A stretch of 64,000 bases of DNA from an uncultured Lachnospiraceae bacterium. Its GTDB lineage: Bacteria; Bacillota; Clostridia; Lachnospirales; Lachnospiraceae. The notes beneath the pieces are model-generated. The model ran no database searches. It had not been told where the DNA came from and worked only from the letters and a program-made list of their open reading frames with translations. Where the stretch lies: NCBI GenBank assembly GCA_910579465.1, contig CAJTUB010000003.1, positions 124,001 through 188,000 of the forward strand, written 5' to 3'. Positions within the stretch are counted from its first letter, which is position 1, and the number at the start of each line of letters is the position of its first letter. A program made the translations under genes and the position numbers. Shown piece after piece: positions 42,567 to 51,321 of this stretch.

Positions 42567-44939
42567 ATGGAGAAAAAGTATGACTTCCGGCGCACGGAGA
42601 AAGCGCTGGAACAGTTCTGGGAGGAGCAGGGAATCTACCGGTATCAGAACGGAAGGGAGAAAAAAATCTTTTCCATCGATACGCCGCCGCCGACCGTAAG
42701 CGGGAAGCTGCATATCGGGCATATCTTTTCGTATACGCAGGCAGAGATGATTGCCAGATTTAAGCGGATGCAGGGCTATGACGTATTCTATCCGTTCGGC
42801 TTCGATGACAACGGACTGCCTACGGAGCGTCTGGTGGAAAGGGAGGAACAGGTGCGTGCCAATACGCTTCCAAGAAGCGTATTCCGGGAAAAGTGTCTTA
42901 GCACGGTGGAAAGGTACGAGGCAGAGTTCAGAAGCCTCTGGAAGAGACTGGGCTTCAGCGTGGACTGGAGTTTGCAGTACCAGACGATATCGGACCTGTC
43001 CCGGAAAATATCGCAGAGGTCCTTTCTGGAGCTGGCAAGGAAGAAAAGGGCTTACCAGAAGGAGTCGCCGGTATTGTGGTGTACGGAGTGCCAAACCTCC
43101 ATTGCACAGGCGGAGCTGGAAACGAAGGAATGTGAAACGGTGTTTTATTATCTTGACTTTGAAACGCCGATGGGGCCTTTGACGGTTGCGACCACCAGGC
43201 CGGAGCTGCTTGCAGGCTGCGTATGCGTCTTTATCCATCCGAAGGATGCCCGTCTGCGGCAGTATATCGGGACAACGGCAAGGGTTCCGTTGTATGGCTT
43301 TGAAATTCCGGTTCTGGCGGAGGAAACCGTTTCCGTGGACAAGGGGAGCGGCGCGGTTATGTGCGCGACCTTCGGGGATTCCACGGATATCGAATGGTAT
43401 CAGAAGCACCGCCTTCCGTATAAAAGAATCATCCTGCCGGACGGAACGATTCAGAAAGAGGTGGAATTTATCGGCGGAATGACAACCGGAGCGGCAAGGG
43501 AGCGCATCGCGGCGCTGTTGCAGGAAAGGGGGCTGCTCGTAAAGCAGGAGAAGATTACCCACATGATTGCAATTCACGAGCGCTGCGGGAATGCGGTTGA
43601 GTTTATTTCCTCAAAGCAATGGTATATCGACGTACTGTCGGACAAGGAGCGTTATCTTAAGGCAGCGGACGAAATTAAATGGTATCCGGCGCATATGAAA
43701 AACAGGTATCAGCTGTGGGTAGAAAATCTGAAATGGGACTGGTGCATTTCAAGGCAGAGGTATTTTGGCGTTCCGTTTCCGGTCTGGTATTGCAGGGCTT
43801 GCGGGGAGCCTGCTTTTGCAGAGGAGGAGCAGCTGCCGGTCAATCCCCTGGAGAGCCGTCCGCTGCATCCCTGTAAATGCGGGTGCAATGAGTTCCGTCC
43901 GGAGGAGGCGGTGTTTGACACCTGGGCGACCTCGTCGGTTACGACGTTCATCAACGCCAGATACGGGGAACAGGAGGACCGCTCCGGGGAGCTGCTTCCG
44001 ATGGATATGCGCTGCCAGTCACACGATATTATCCGGACCTGGGCGTTTTACTCGATTGTAAAAAGCCTGTACCATACAGGGCGGATACCGTGGAAGAATG
44101 TCATGGTCAGCGGCTTCGTGCTGGCAAAGCCGGGCGAAAAGATAAGCAAGTCAAAGGGAAACGGCGCCGCCTCCCCGATGGAGCTGATTGAAACGCATTC
44201 TGCCGATGCCATCCGTTATTGGGCGGCAAACAGCAGGCTCGGGACGGATACGTTTTTTGGAGAGGAGGAATTAAAGGGCTCTAAACGGTTCCTGAATAAG
44301 CTGTACAATGCGGCAAGGTTTGCCATACTGCAGCTGGAGGACTTTGACAAGCCGGAGACGTATGAGGCGTCCGCGCTGCTGCCGGTTGACCGGTGGATTC
44401 TGGAGAGGGTCAATGAGACGATGGTAAGGGCGGCGGAGCTTCTGGAGGAATATGAAATCGGGCAGGCAAGGCATGAGATTGATACGCTGTTCTGGAAGGA
44501 TTTCTGCGATTATTATATCGAGATTGCAAAGGAACGGCTCTACCAGCCGGAGAAGCACGGCAGGGAGCAGAGATATTCGGGACAGCTTGCCGTGTATTAC
44601 AGCCTGCTCGGAATCCTGAAGCTTTACGCGGTTTATACGCCGTATATCACGGAGGCGGTTTATCAGGACTTTTACAGGAAATACGAGCAGGAAACCTCCC
44701 TGCACCAGACGCTCTGGAAAACGGGGAGGAGTGAGGGGAGCTATCTGGAGTTCGGGGAGCATTTAAAGGAAGTGATTGCCGGGGTACGCAAGGGCAAGAC
44801 AGAGAAGCAGCTGTCCATGAAGGAGCCGCTTCCCGAGCTTGTCATTACCTGTCCGAAAAAGCTGAGGGACTTTTATAAGAGGTCGGAAAAGGATATCAAA
44901 GCCTGCACCGGCGCGGAGCGAATTATTTTCCGGAACTGA
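42567..44939 (+). CDS. valS: Valyl-tRNA synthetase, short form
   Basis: A class I synthetase of 790 residues, shorter than the usual bacterial ValRS (about 880). It has the HIGH motif in GKLHIGHIF (about 50), the editing CP1 domain with TTRPELLAG, two Cys-rich zinc knuckles (CTEC; CRACG...CKCGC), KISKSKGN as KMSKS near 530, and the helical anticodon domain. The C-terminal coiled-coil arm of bacterial ValRS is missing, as in archaeal-type ValRS. Its own T-box argues for a working enzyme responding to tRNA-Val. It may be the sole ValRS or a second copy; this cannot be told from the window. Confidence 0.85.
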   Translation: MEKKYDFRRTEKALEQFWEEQGIYRYQNGREKKIFSIDTPPPTVSGKLHIGHIFSYTQAEMIARFKRMQGYDVFYPFGFDDNGLPTERLVEREEQVRANTLPRSVFREKCLSTVERYEAEFRSLWKRLGFSVDWSLQYQTISDLSRKISQRSFLELARKKRAYQKESPVLWCTECQTSIAQAELETKECETVFYYLDFETPMGPLTVATTRPELLAGCVCVFIHPKDARLRQYIGTTARVPLYGFEIPVLAEETVSVDKGSGAVMCATFGDSTDIEWYQKHRLPYKRIILPDGTIQKEVEFIGGMTTGAARERIAALLQERGLLVKQEKITHMIAIHERCGNAVEFISSKQWYIDVLSDKERYLKAADEIKWYPAHMKNRYQLWVENLKWDWCISRQRYFGVPFPVWYCRACGEPAFAEEEQLPVNPLESRPLHPCKCGCNEFRPEEAVFDTWATSSVTTFINARYGEQEDRSGELLPMDMRCQSHDIIRTWAFYSIVKSLYHTGRIPWKNVMVSGFVLAKPGEKISKSKGNGAASPMELIETHSADAIRYWAANSRLGTDTFFGEEELKGSKRFLNKLYNAARFAILQLEDFDKPETYEASALLPVDRWILERVNETMVRAAELLEEYEIGQARHEIDTLFWKDFCDYYIEIAKERLYQPEKHGREQRYSGQLAVYYSLLGILKLYAVYTPYITEAVYQDFYRKYEQETSLHQTLWKTGRSEGSYLEFGEHLKEVIAGVRKGKTEKQLSMKEPLPELVITCPKKLRDFYKRSEKDIKACTGAERIIFRN

Positions 44940-45010
44940 CGCCGCGTTTTGGAACCGGTAACGTGCAGGGTGGGAGTGTTTTTAAAATACGGAAGGCAAT
45001 GGAGGAAGCT

Positions 45011-45478
45011 ATGCTTTTGAGAAAATACAAACCAGATGATTGCGGCGCACTTGCAAACTTGTTTTATGACACGGTTCACTGCATTAATTGCAAGGACTAT
45101 ACCGAGGAGCAAATCAATGCATGGGCAACAGGAACAATTGATTTGGCGCAATGGAACGCTTCTTTTCTGGAGCATTATACGATTGTCGCGGAGCTGGACG
45201 GGGAAATTGCCGGTTTCGGGGATATTACTGCGGACGGATATCTGGACAGACTGTATGTTCATAAGAATTATCAGAGGAGAGGGGTTGCAAAGGCAATTTG
45301 CGATGGATTAGAAAAGGCCGTGAGCGTAGATAAAATTACTACCCATGCTTCGATTACCGCAAGAGGCTTTTTTGAGAAAAGAGGCTATCGCGTAATAAAG
45401 GAACAGCAGGTAGAGCGGCAGAAGGTGATTCTTGTTAATTATGTGATGGAGCGGCACTCAGGAGACGGGTTTTTATAG
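45011..45478 (+). CDS. GNAT-family N-acetyltransferase
   Basis: 155 residues with the GNAT fold: N-terminal LRKYKPDDCGALANLFYDTVH, central beta strand EIAGFGDITADGYLDRLYVHKNYQRRGVAKAI, where QRRGVAKA is the acetyl-CoA pyrophosphate-binding motif A, and ASITARGFFEKRGYRVIKEQQV at the end. The substrate is unknown. The start at 45011 has GGAGGAAG upstream; the frame extends further without an RBS. It ends before a bidirectional terminator. Confidence 0.88.
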   Translation: MLLRKYKPDDCGALANLFYDTVHCINCKDYTEEQINAWATGTIDLAQWNASFLEHYTIVAELDGEIAGFGDITADGYLDRLYVHKNYQRRGVAKAICDGLEKAVSVDKITTHASITARGFFEKRGYRVIKEQQVERQKVILVNYVMERHSGDGFL

Positions 45479-45544
45479 GGAATACGGATACAAAAATGTG
45501 TCGTCTGAGGTAGTCATGGGGCTTCCATTAAGTTCTCCTTATCC

Positions 45545-45586
45545 TGTAAAAAGGGGCTGCGCTTCGTGCGGCAGCCCCTTTTTACA
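45545..45586 (+). terminator. Bidirectional terminator
   Basis: Perfect 16-bp arms (45545-45560 and 45571-45586) around a 10-nt loop, with A-tract and T-tract at both ends (AAAAAGGGGCTGC / GCAGCCCCTTTTT). It serves the GNAT gene on the plus strand and the convergent flavin reductase gene. Confidence 0.92.
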
Positions 45587-45607
45587 TACCAGGTTTATCC
45601 GGTAATG

Positions 45608-46111
45608 TTATCTTGCCAGAATCTGTGTAATCCCTCCTACATACATCGTATGGATGTTATGGTCCTGGTAAAATGCAGATGCGATGGAAGGGTAAAGCAG
45701 CTGGTCCTCTGTAATCGGGGTTGCAGAGAATTTCTGGCAGATGAGTACAAGATTCCCCTCATCGATAAACGGAGTAGAGCCGCTGTAGTTTACATGGAGG
45801 CGGGCTCCTGCAATTTTGTCCTCATCTCTGCCGGAAACAGTGCCGAGATACTTTAAAGCGCTGTGCTGGCCCTCAAAAAACGTAAGGGAAAAGGTGTCGT
45901 TTGCATCAATGAACTCCTTGGTATAGCGGCTCTGGCGTACGAAGATGTATGCCACGTTCTTTCCCCACATAACACCAAGTCCGCCCCAGGAGGCTGTCAT
46001 GGTATTGGCTTTTTCTTTCGTTCCGGCTGTAATCAGCATCCACTCCTTCCCGATTTTGGTAAACGGGTTTAATTCAAGAAGCTCTGTGGGATACGGCTGA
46101 AATGTGTGCAT
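45608..46111 (-). CDS. Flavin reductase-like (FMN-binding split-barrel) protein
   Basis: 167 residues. The first third contains NPFTKIGKEWMLITAGTKEKANTMTASWGGLGVMWGKNVAYIFVRQSRYTKEFI, and then TFSLTFFEG and YLGTVSGRDEDK: the pattern of the flavin reductase/DIM6-NTAB family that binds FMN in a split barrel. In anaerobes such proteins are small flavoproteins of unclear substrate. It is single, convergent with the GNAT gene, and its upstream region is shared with the GntR promoter on the other strand. Confidence 0.9.
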   Translation of the reverse strand: MHTFQPYPTELLELNPFTKIGKEWMLITAGTKEKANTMTASWGGLGVMWGKNVAYIFVRQSRYTKEFIDANDTFSLTFFEGQHSALKYLGTVSGRDEDKIAGARLHVNYSGSTPFIDEGNLVLICQKFSATPITEDQLLYPSIASAFYQDHNIHTMYVGGITQILAR

Positions 46112-46195
46112 GGTAAATCCCTCTTTCCATAAATGTTTAGTTCAGTTTACCACATTTTTCCCAAAATGTGAATAGAGGTTTTTTCTAAAAAGTAG

Positions 46196-46245
46196 TTGAC
46201 AAAATGGAAATTCTGTTGTATTCTTGTATTAAGAGATTAATACAA
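46196..46245 (+). promoter_or_regulatory. Promoter and operator of the GntR-ABC operon
   Basis: TTGACA (46196-46201), a 17-bp spacer and TATTCT (46219-46224). Over the start site lies a perfect inverted repeat TTGTATTAA-GAGA-TTAATACAA (46224-46245). This is like the operators of YtrA-type GntR repressors, so the regulator encoded downstream probably represses its own operon here. Confidence 0.8.
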
Positions 46246-46279
46246 CAGTACAAGAGAAAAAAGGAAAGGAGATGAGAGG

Positions 46280-46660
46280 ATGCCATGGGATATTTCGTCC
46301 GAGCGCAGTGTGTACCTGCAGTTAGTTGATATTATTAAGCAGAAGATTATGTCAGGAGAGTACCGCCCCGGACAGCGGATGGAAAGTGTCAGGGACCTGG
46401 CGGCAGAGGCTGCGGTGAATCCGAATACGATGCAGCGGGCGCTTGCCGAGCTGGAGAGGGAAGGACTTTTGTATACGCAGCGTACCAGCGGGAGATTTGT
46501 CTCGGAGGATGCCGGAATGATTGCCGGGCTGCGCATGGAGGGCGCACAGCAGAAAGCAAGGGAGTTTTATCAGGAAATGGTGCAGACAGGGCTGTCTGCG
46601 GAAGAAGTCCGGCAGATGTTGGAAAGAGCAATTGCAGAAGCAGAAAAGGAAGAGAAGTAG
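46280..46660 (+). CDS. YtrA-subfamily GntR transcriptional regulator
   Basis: 126 residues. The GntR winged helix covers 1-75 (SSERSVYLQLVDIIKQKIMSGEY, RDLAAEAAVNPNTMQRALAELE, RTSGRFVS) and a short helical dimerisation tail of about 50 residues follows. The short C-terminal part is the YtrA type, usually encoded with ABC transporters. A perfect palindrome overlaps its promoter. ATPase and permease genes follow at 33 bp and with an overlap. Confidence 0.92.
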   Translation: MPWDISSERSVYLQLVDIIKQKIMSGEYRPGQRMESVRDLAAEAAVNPNTMQRALAELEREGLLYTQRTSGRFVSEDAGMIAGLRMEGAQQKAREFYQEMVQTGLSAEEVRQMLERAIAEAEKEEK

Positions 46661-46693
46661 CCGGCAGCGGAAGCCGCTGGAAAAGGAGGAGTT

Positions 46694-47398
46694 ATGGAAA
46701 CAGGATATGTAGTGGAATGTCGTGGATTATCAAAGGCTTTCGGGCATTTTAAGGCACTCAAGCAGGTGAATCTGAAGCTGGAGCGCGGGAAAATCATCGG
46801 GCTTTTAGGACCGAACGGAAGCGGGAAGACAACGTTAATCAAACTGATAAACGGACTACTTGTGCCGACAGAGGGAGAGATTCTGATTAACGGGCTGGCG
46901 CCTTGTCCGGAGACGAAGGCAAGGGTCTCCTATCTGCCGGATAATAACTATCTGAGCAGTTGGATGAATATCAACCAGATGATTGCCTATTATGGAGACT
47001 TTTATCAGGATTTTGAGAAGGAAAAGGCATATGAGATGCTTGCAAGTCTCGGGCTGGACCCGAAGCAGCGCTTTAAGACGATGTCTAAGGGAATGAAGGA
47101 AAAGGTGCAGCTCGTTCTCGTAATGAGCCGGAGGGCAGACCTGTACTGTCTGGATGAGCCGATCGGCGGGGTGGACCCGGCGACCAGGGATTACATTTTA
47201 AAAACCATTATTACCAATTACGCGGAGGATGCAACAGTTTTAATTTCCACGCATCTGATTGCGGATGTGGAAAAGGTACTGGATGAGGCTGTGTTTATCC
47301 GGTCAGGAGAAGTCATACGTCACTCGTCGGTAGAAGAAATCCGCAACACCTTCGACCAGTCGGTGGATGCATTGTTCAGGGAGGAATTCAAATGTTAG
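46694..47398 (+). CDS. ABC transporter ATP-binding protein (YtrB-like)
   Basis: 234 residues: Walker A GPNGSGKTTLIKLI (about 38-51), a Q-loop variant SYLPDNNYLSSWM, a degenerate signature MSKGMKEKVQLVLVMS, Walker B LYCLDEPIGGVDP and H-loop ISTHL. The PDNNYL loop and the signature are typical of the YtrB/GntR-linked group. It overlaps the permease gene by 7 nt. Confidence 0.93.
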   Translation: METGYVVECRGLSKAFGHFKALKQVNLKLERGKIIGLLGPNGSGKTTLIKLINGLLVPTEGEILINGLAPCPETKARVSYLPDNNYLSSWMNINQMIAYYGDFYQDFEKEKAYEMLASLGLDPKQRFKTMSKGMKEKVQLVLVMSRRADLYCLDEPIGGVDPATRDYILKTIITNYAEDATVLISTHLIADVEKVLDEAVFIRSGEVIRHSSVEEIRNTFDQSVDALFREEFKC

Positions 47399-48174
47399 GA
47401 AAGCTTATCAAACATGAATGTATTGCAACCGGCAGGAAATATGTTATTTTTTATCTGGTGCTGGCAATGGTTACGTTATGTAATGTTTTAATCCAGTTTA
47501 TTTCGATTGACAGTGTGATGATACAGGGGATGAAAGGGATTGTCATGGGACTTTACATTCTGACTATCATCGGGGTTCTTTTCTGCAGTGTCGGATTTGC
47601 TGTAATCCGCTTCTATAAGAATATGGTGTCAGAGGAGGGGTATTTGACCTTTACGCTCCCGGCAAAGGTAGAGGCGCTTGTAGCGGCAAAGCTGATTGTA
47701 GCGTTTCTCTGGCAGCTGGTGACGGTAATTATCTGTATTCTTTCGGTTTCCGTAATTTGCTTCCAGGGAAGGGAAAGCGAATTTCTGAAAGAGGGAGCGG
47801 AACTGCTACACCATGTATTACAGGAATACAACGGAGTAGTATTCGCAATGCTTCTGTTCCTCGCAGTCAGCCTGCTGTATCAGATGATTGTCTACTATTT
47901 TTCCATAGCCATCGGACAGCTTTTTTCAGGGAATAAAATTATTGGCGCTGTAGCAGGATATTGTCTTTTGAATTTTGCTCTTCAGGTTTTATCGATTGCC
48001 ATTATGGTAGTTCTGGGCTTGGTGTTCAGCTTTCAGCGGCTTGATGAATATATCAATTCCGAGCAGGGTATGCTGGTATTTCTGTATGTATACAGTGTGT
48101 TTATGGTGTTTATGACAGCTGGCGGCTTTTTGCTTACCTGCAGATTGTTGAAGAAAAAGTTAAATTTAAGTTAA
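47392..48174 (+). CDS. ABC transporter permease (GntR-ABC operon)
   Basis: 260 residues with about six hydrophobic segments (near 17-38, 52-72, 98-122, 142-165, 180-208 and 232-253). No substrate-binding motif is seen. It is the membrane partner of the preceding ATPase and overlaps it by 7 nt. The operon architecture (GntR, ATPase, permease) is that of cell-wall antibiotic-induced transporters, but the inducer is unknown. Confidence 0.88.
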   Translation: MLGKLIKHECIATGRKYVIFYLVLAMVTLCNVLIQFISIDSVMIQGMKGIVMGLYILTIIGVLFCSVGFAVIRFYKNMVSEEGYLTFTLPAKVEALVAAKLIVAFLWQLVTVIICILSVSVICFQGRESEFLKEGAELLHHVLQEYNGVVFAMLLFLAVSLLYQMIVYYFSIAIGQLFSGNKIIGAVAGYCLLNFALQVLSIAIMVVLGLVFSFQRLDEYINSEQGMLVFLYVYSVFMVFMTAGGFLLTCRLLKKKLNLS

Positions 48175-48235
48175 ATAAAGGGGTGATATGGGAAAACTAA
48201 CCAGAATTTAATTTTTTGGAAAAAATTTCTCAACC

Positions 48236-48264
48236 TTGCAGTCTGCCATTTTCTGTGATAAACT
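48236..48264 (+). promoter_or_regulatory. Promoter of the amidase gene
   Basis: TTGCAG (48236-48241), a 17-bp spacer and TAAACT (48259-48264). Confidence 0.6.
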
Positions 48265-48277
48265 AGAATTGTAAGTA

Positions 48278-48310
48278 GAGCTGCTGCACGCTCTGTGCGG
48301 CAGCTCTTTG
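48278..48310 (+). other. Leader stem-loop before the amidase gene
   Basis: GAGCTGC (48278-48284) pairs with GCAGCTC (48300-48306), with an inner GCAC/GTGC stem, and TTTG follows. It lies between promoter and start codon, so it could be a weak attenuator or a transcript-stabilising structure. Confidence 0.5.
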
Positions 48311-48339
48311 ATTGAAAAGGTTACGGAAGGGATGAAGGC

Positions 48340-50118
48340 ATGGCAAGGTACAAATTGAACTATAAAAGGGTTTTGCGGGGAGCAGGACTTCTGGCTGCGG
48401 CTGCGGTAATGGGGTGTGCGGCCGGACAGGAAGCAGCTACAAATGCATTTCTGCCGGAGCAGGGTATTATCATGGCATACGCGGCAGAGGATATGTTAGG
48501 CTATCAGAATCCGGAGCGGATTGTGATTGCTGCCCCGAATACGAAAAACTATTCGACAACGGCATCCAAAATCAGTATCCTGGGCGCCTGTGATTACCGG
48601 TATCCGCTGACGATGAACGGGGAAACAATAGAAACAACGGAACACGGATTTTTTACTACATATGTTACGCTTTCCCTTGGCGAGAATGTGTTTCTGTTTC
48701 AGAACGGGGAAGAGGAATATCGTCTGACTGTGACAAGAAAGAAGTCTTCGGGTGGCTCGGGAGGCGGAGGGAGCGCACCGGTCTACAAGGCGGTCAGCAA
48801 GAAAATGGGAGAACTGATTTACCCATATACGATGCCGTATTCCGCGCCGGGGGTAGTAAAGATTGACTATCTGCCGTTGACGCAGAACACGACCTTCCGC
48901 ATTGTGGGAGAGTGCGGCAGCTATTATAAGCTTCCGGACGGCACCTATGTGGCGAAGTCCGCGGTCAAGGTGTATCCGTATACCCTGCCGAATAACAAGG
49001 TCAGCAGTGCAAAGGTGAAGTATGACGGGGCGACGCATACGCTTTCCACGGTGTTTTCCATGAAAATTGATGCGCTGTATGACGTGCAGGTAAGCGGGAA
49101 TACAGTCAGGTTTGTACTGTACGATACGACAGCAGGTACAAAGCCTTCCCTGCCGGAAAACCCGCTTGTAAAGTCGGTAAGCGTAAAAACGGAGGAAAAC
49201 GGCCGTGCGGTGTATACCTATACCTTATATGACGGCGGCAGTCTCTGCGGGTTTGACGTTATGACGAACAACGGAACGATGACCTTTACGATGAAATATG
49301 TTCCGGTATTAAAGAAAAAGGGCTCTTTAGAGGGCGCGGTCATTCTTTTGGATGCGGGCCACGGAGGAACGGACAGCGGTACGGTAGGCGCAATGGGAGC
49401 CGCCGGTCCGACGGAAAAGACAGTGAATCTCGACCTTACCCTTCGTACCAAGAGACTGTTAGAGGACATGGGTGCAAAGGTCGTGCTGGTCAGGGGCAAG
49501 GATGTATTCTATACCTTGAATGACCGTGTGGCGCTGATTCGGAATACCAGGCCGGATTTGTCCATTTCCATTCACGGAAATGCGATGGGGATTACATCGG
49601 ACTATGCGAAGTCTTCCGGATTTCTGACCTATTATTCCTATAATAATATCAAGGATGCTGCCGGGATTATCAATACCTCTGTCTGTGAGAGCATGGGATA
49701 TCCGAAGAGAGCCATCCGCAAGGCAAATCTTTCCCTGACAAGGCTGACGGCGTGTCCGGCAGTGCTGTTAGAGTCGGCGTTTCTGACAAATCCGGAGGAT
49801 TATGAGTATCTTTTAAAGTCCTCGAACCGGGAGAAGCTTGCACAGGCGATTGCAGACGCCGCAAAAAGCTACATTGAAAGCGTAGCGGAGTATGAGCAGG
49901 AAGGAAAGCCGGAGACAAAACCGGAAACGAAACCGGAGACAAAGCCGGATTCAAAAGAGGAATATAAACAGACAAAAACGCATACCGTAAAACAGGGAGA
50001 GACACTGAGCTCAATTGCAAGAAAATATGGCGTTACGGTAACGGCGTTAGCAAAGGCGAATAAGATAGAGAATATCAATATCATTCGTACCGGAAGAGTT
50101 TTAACGATACCAGGCTGA
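48340..50118 (+). CDS. N-acetylmuramoyl-L-alanine amidase with LysM domain
   Basis: 592 residues. An N-terminal signal ends in a possible lipobox AVMGC (about Cys 27). Residues 30-330 hold beta-rich repeat regions and an AMIN-like part. The Amidase_3 domain lies at about 333-518, with zinc ligands in ILLDAGHGGTDSG, EKTVNLDLT, SISIHGNA and the catalytic Glu in VLLESAFLTNPED. A linker of KPET repeats (about 525-540) precedes one LysM domain (HTVKQGETLSSIARKYGV to the end). It cleaves the amide between MurNAc and L-Ala; a role in growth or daughter-cell separation is likely. Confidence 0.93.
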   Translation: MARYKLNYKRVLRGAGLLAAAAVMGCAAGQEAATNAFLPEQGIIMAYAAEDMLGYQNPERIVIAAPNTKNYSTTASKISILGACDYRYPLTMNGETIETTEHGFFTTYVTLSLGENVFLFQNGEEEYRLTVTRKKSSGGSGGGGSAPVYKAVSKKMGELIYPYTMPYSAPGVVKIDYLPLTQNTTFRIVGECGSYYKLPDGTYVAKSAVKVYPYTLPNNKVSSAKVKYDGATHTLSTVFSMKIDALYDVQVSGNTVRFVLYDTTAGTKPSLPENPLVKSVSVKTEENGRAVYTYTLYDGGSLCGFDVMTNNGTMTFTMKYVPVLKKKGSLEGAVILLDAGHGGTDSGTVGAMGAAGPTEKTVNLDLTLRTKRLLEDMGAKVVLVRGKDVFYTLNDRVALIRNTRPDLSISIHGNAMGITSDYAKSSGFLTYYSYNNIKDAAGIINTSVCESMGYPKRAIRKANLSLTRLTACPAVLLESAFLTNPEDYEYLLKSSNREKLAQAIADAAKSYIESVAEYEQEGKPETKPETKPETKPDSKEEYKQTKTHTVKQGETLSSIARKYGVTVTALAKANKIENINIIRTGRVLTIPG

Positions 50119-50156
50119 TAAAATTGCATATTTTGTCATCAGAACCGACAATTTGC

Positions 50157-50201
50157 GAAAGCAACCGAAATTTTATGGAAAGAAACGGTTGCTTTCTTTA
50201 T
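50157..50201 (+). terminator. Terminator of the amidase gene
   Basis: GAAAGCAACCG (50157-50167) and CGGTTGCTTTC (50186-50196), 11 bp perfect, then TTTATG. The right arm overlaps the next promoter. Confidence 0.7.
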
Positions 50202-50217
50202 GTAAAAAAAGTATAAT
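50189..50217 (+). promoter_or_regulatory. Promoter of the MraY-family gene
   Basis: TTGCTT (50189-50194), a 17-bp spacer and TATAAT (50212-50217). The -35 lies in the terminator stem. Confidence 0.65.
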
Positions 50218-50300
50218 GTACGCGGAGAAGTTTCGAAATGTCTGCCGGATTTATGGCAGGCGGAAAAGAGAAGCTTCTTTTCGGAAGGAAGGAAAAGAAA

Positions 50301-51263
50301 ATGCTGGAGTTGATTTTTCAGGGAATGGATGAGAGAATTAGTGCTTTCCTGGGGGTAATGGCTGCCTATGCACTGACGTGCATTTTGCTGCATTGCTGCG
50401 GGGGACTTCTGCCAAGGGACGGCGGGCGCGACTTTGCGGTAGACGGAAAGCTTTCCCAGGGGAAGCCGAGAGGCGCGGGCTTTGTGTTTATTCTTATCTT
50501 TGCGGTCAGCGTACTTTTATTTTTACCGTTGGAGCGGGAGCGTTCGATTTATATGATACTTACCGTGGCGGCAATGCTGACGGGGTTTCTGGATGACTGT
50601 GCCAAATCGCCATGGGGAGAGTATAAAAAAGGAATTCTGGATTTAATTATTTCAGTTATGGCAGCAATCACCTATGTAAACTTTAACGGAACAACACTGT
50701 ATGTCACGTTCTTAGAAAAGGGAATTACGTTTCCGCCGGTGGTGTTCGGGATACTGGCAACCCTGCTTGTCTGGGTGTCGATTAACGTGACAAACTGTGC
50801 CGACGGGGTAGACGGTCTGTCCGCGACCTTGACGAGCATTACCCTGCTCAGCTTTTATTTTACCGCAAATTCTACCGGTCTGACGGGGGATTACCGTTAT
50901 ATGACGCTTCTGATGGTAGCGTGCCTGTTGGGCTATCTCTGGTACAATGCGACGCCGAGCCGTATGATGATGGGGGATGCCGGTTCGCGGGCGATGGGGC
51001 TGTTTATTGCGATTACGGCGCTGCGGAGCGGTCATGTACTTTTGTACATACCGTTTGCACTGGTACTGTTTTTAGACGGCGGACTGGGCTTAATCAAGGT
51101 GGCACTGCTCCGGTTCCTGAAAATCAGGATTTTAAAAAACACAAGGACACCGCTGCACGACCATGTGCGCAAGAACCTGGGGTGGTCGAATACGCAGACC
51201 GTCTTTAAGTTTGCGATTTTGCAGATTGTGGTAGCCTTTGCAACGGCATGTCTGATAAAATAA
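50301..51263 (+). CDS. mraY: MraY-family phospho-N-acetylmuramoyl-pentapeptide transferase
   Basis: A 320-residue membrane enzyme with about ten helices. It carries the family's key segments: FLDDCAKS (Asp pair of motif DDxxK-like), NVTNCADGVDGLSAT, the conserved GDAGSRAMG, and TPLHDHVRKNLGWSNTQT near the end, corresponding to the MraY TPLHHHFE motif. It transfers phospho-MurNAc-pentapeptide to undecaprenyl phosphate (lipid I). It is shorter and more variant than the usual mraY of the division cluster and stands alone, so it may be a second MraY/WecA-type transferase. The start at 50301 follows GGAAGGAAAAG. Confidence 0.8.
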   Translation: MLELIFQGMDERISAFLGVMAAYALTCILLHCCGGLLPRDGGRDFAVDGKLSQGKPRGAGFVFILIFAVSVLLFLPLERERSIYMILTVAAMLTGFLDDCAKSPWGEYKKGILDLIISVMAAITYVNFNGTTLYVTFLEKGITFPPVVFGILATLLVWVSINVTNCADGVDGLSATLTSITLLSFYFTANSTGLTGDYRYMTLLMVACLLGYLWYNATPSRMMMGDAGSRAMGLFIAITALRSGHVLLYIPFALVLFLDGGLGLIKVALLRFLKIRILKNTRTPLHDHVRKNLGWSNTQTVFKFAILQIVVAFATACLIK

Positions 51264-51321
51264 ATGAGTCCGGTACTGCAATATCCGAAAAGAAAGGGCC
51301 GGAGAGGAGTCTGAATTACCG

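Noticed and set aside
48278..48306. Riboswitch before the amidase gene
   Set aside because: Only a simple hairpin is seen; no aptamer-like conserved core.
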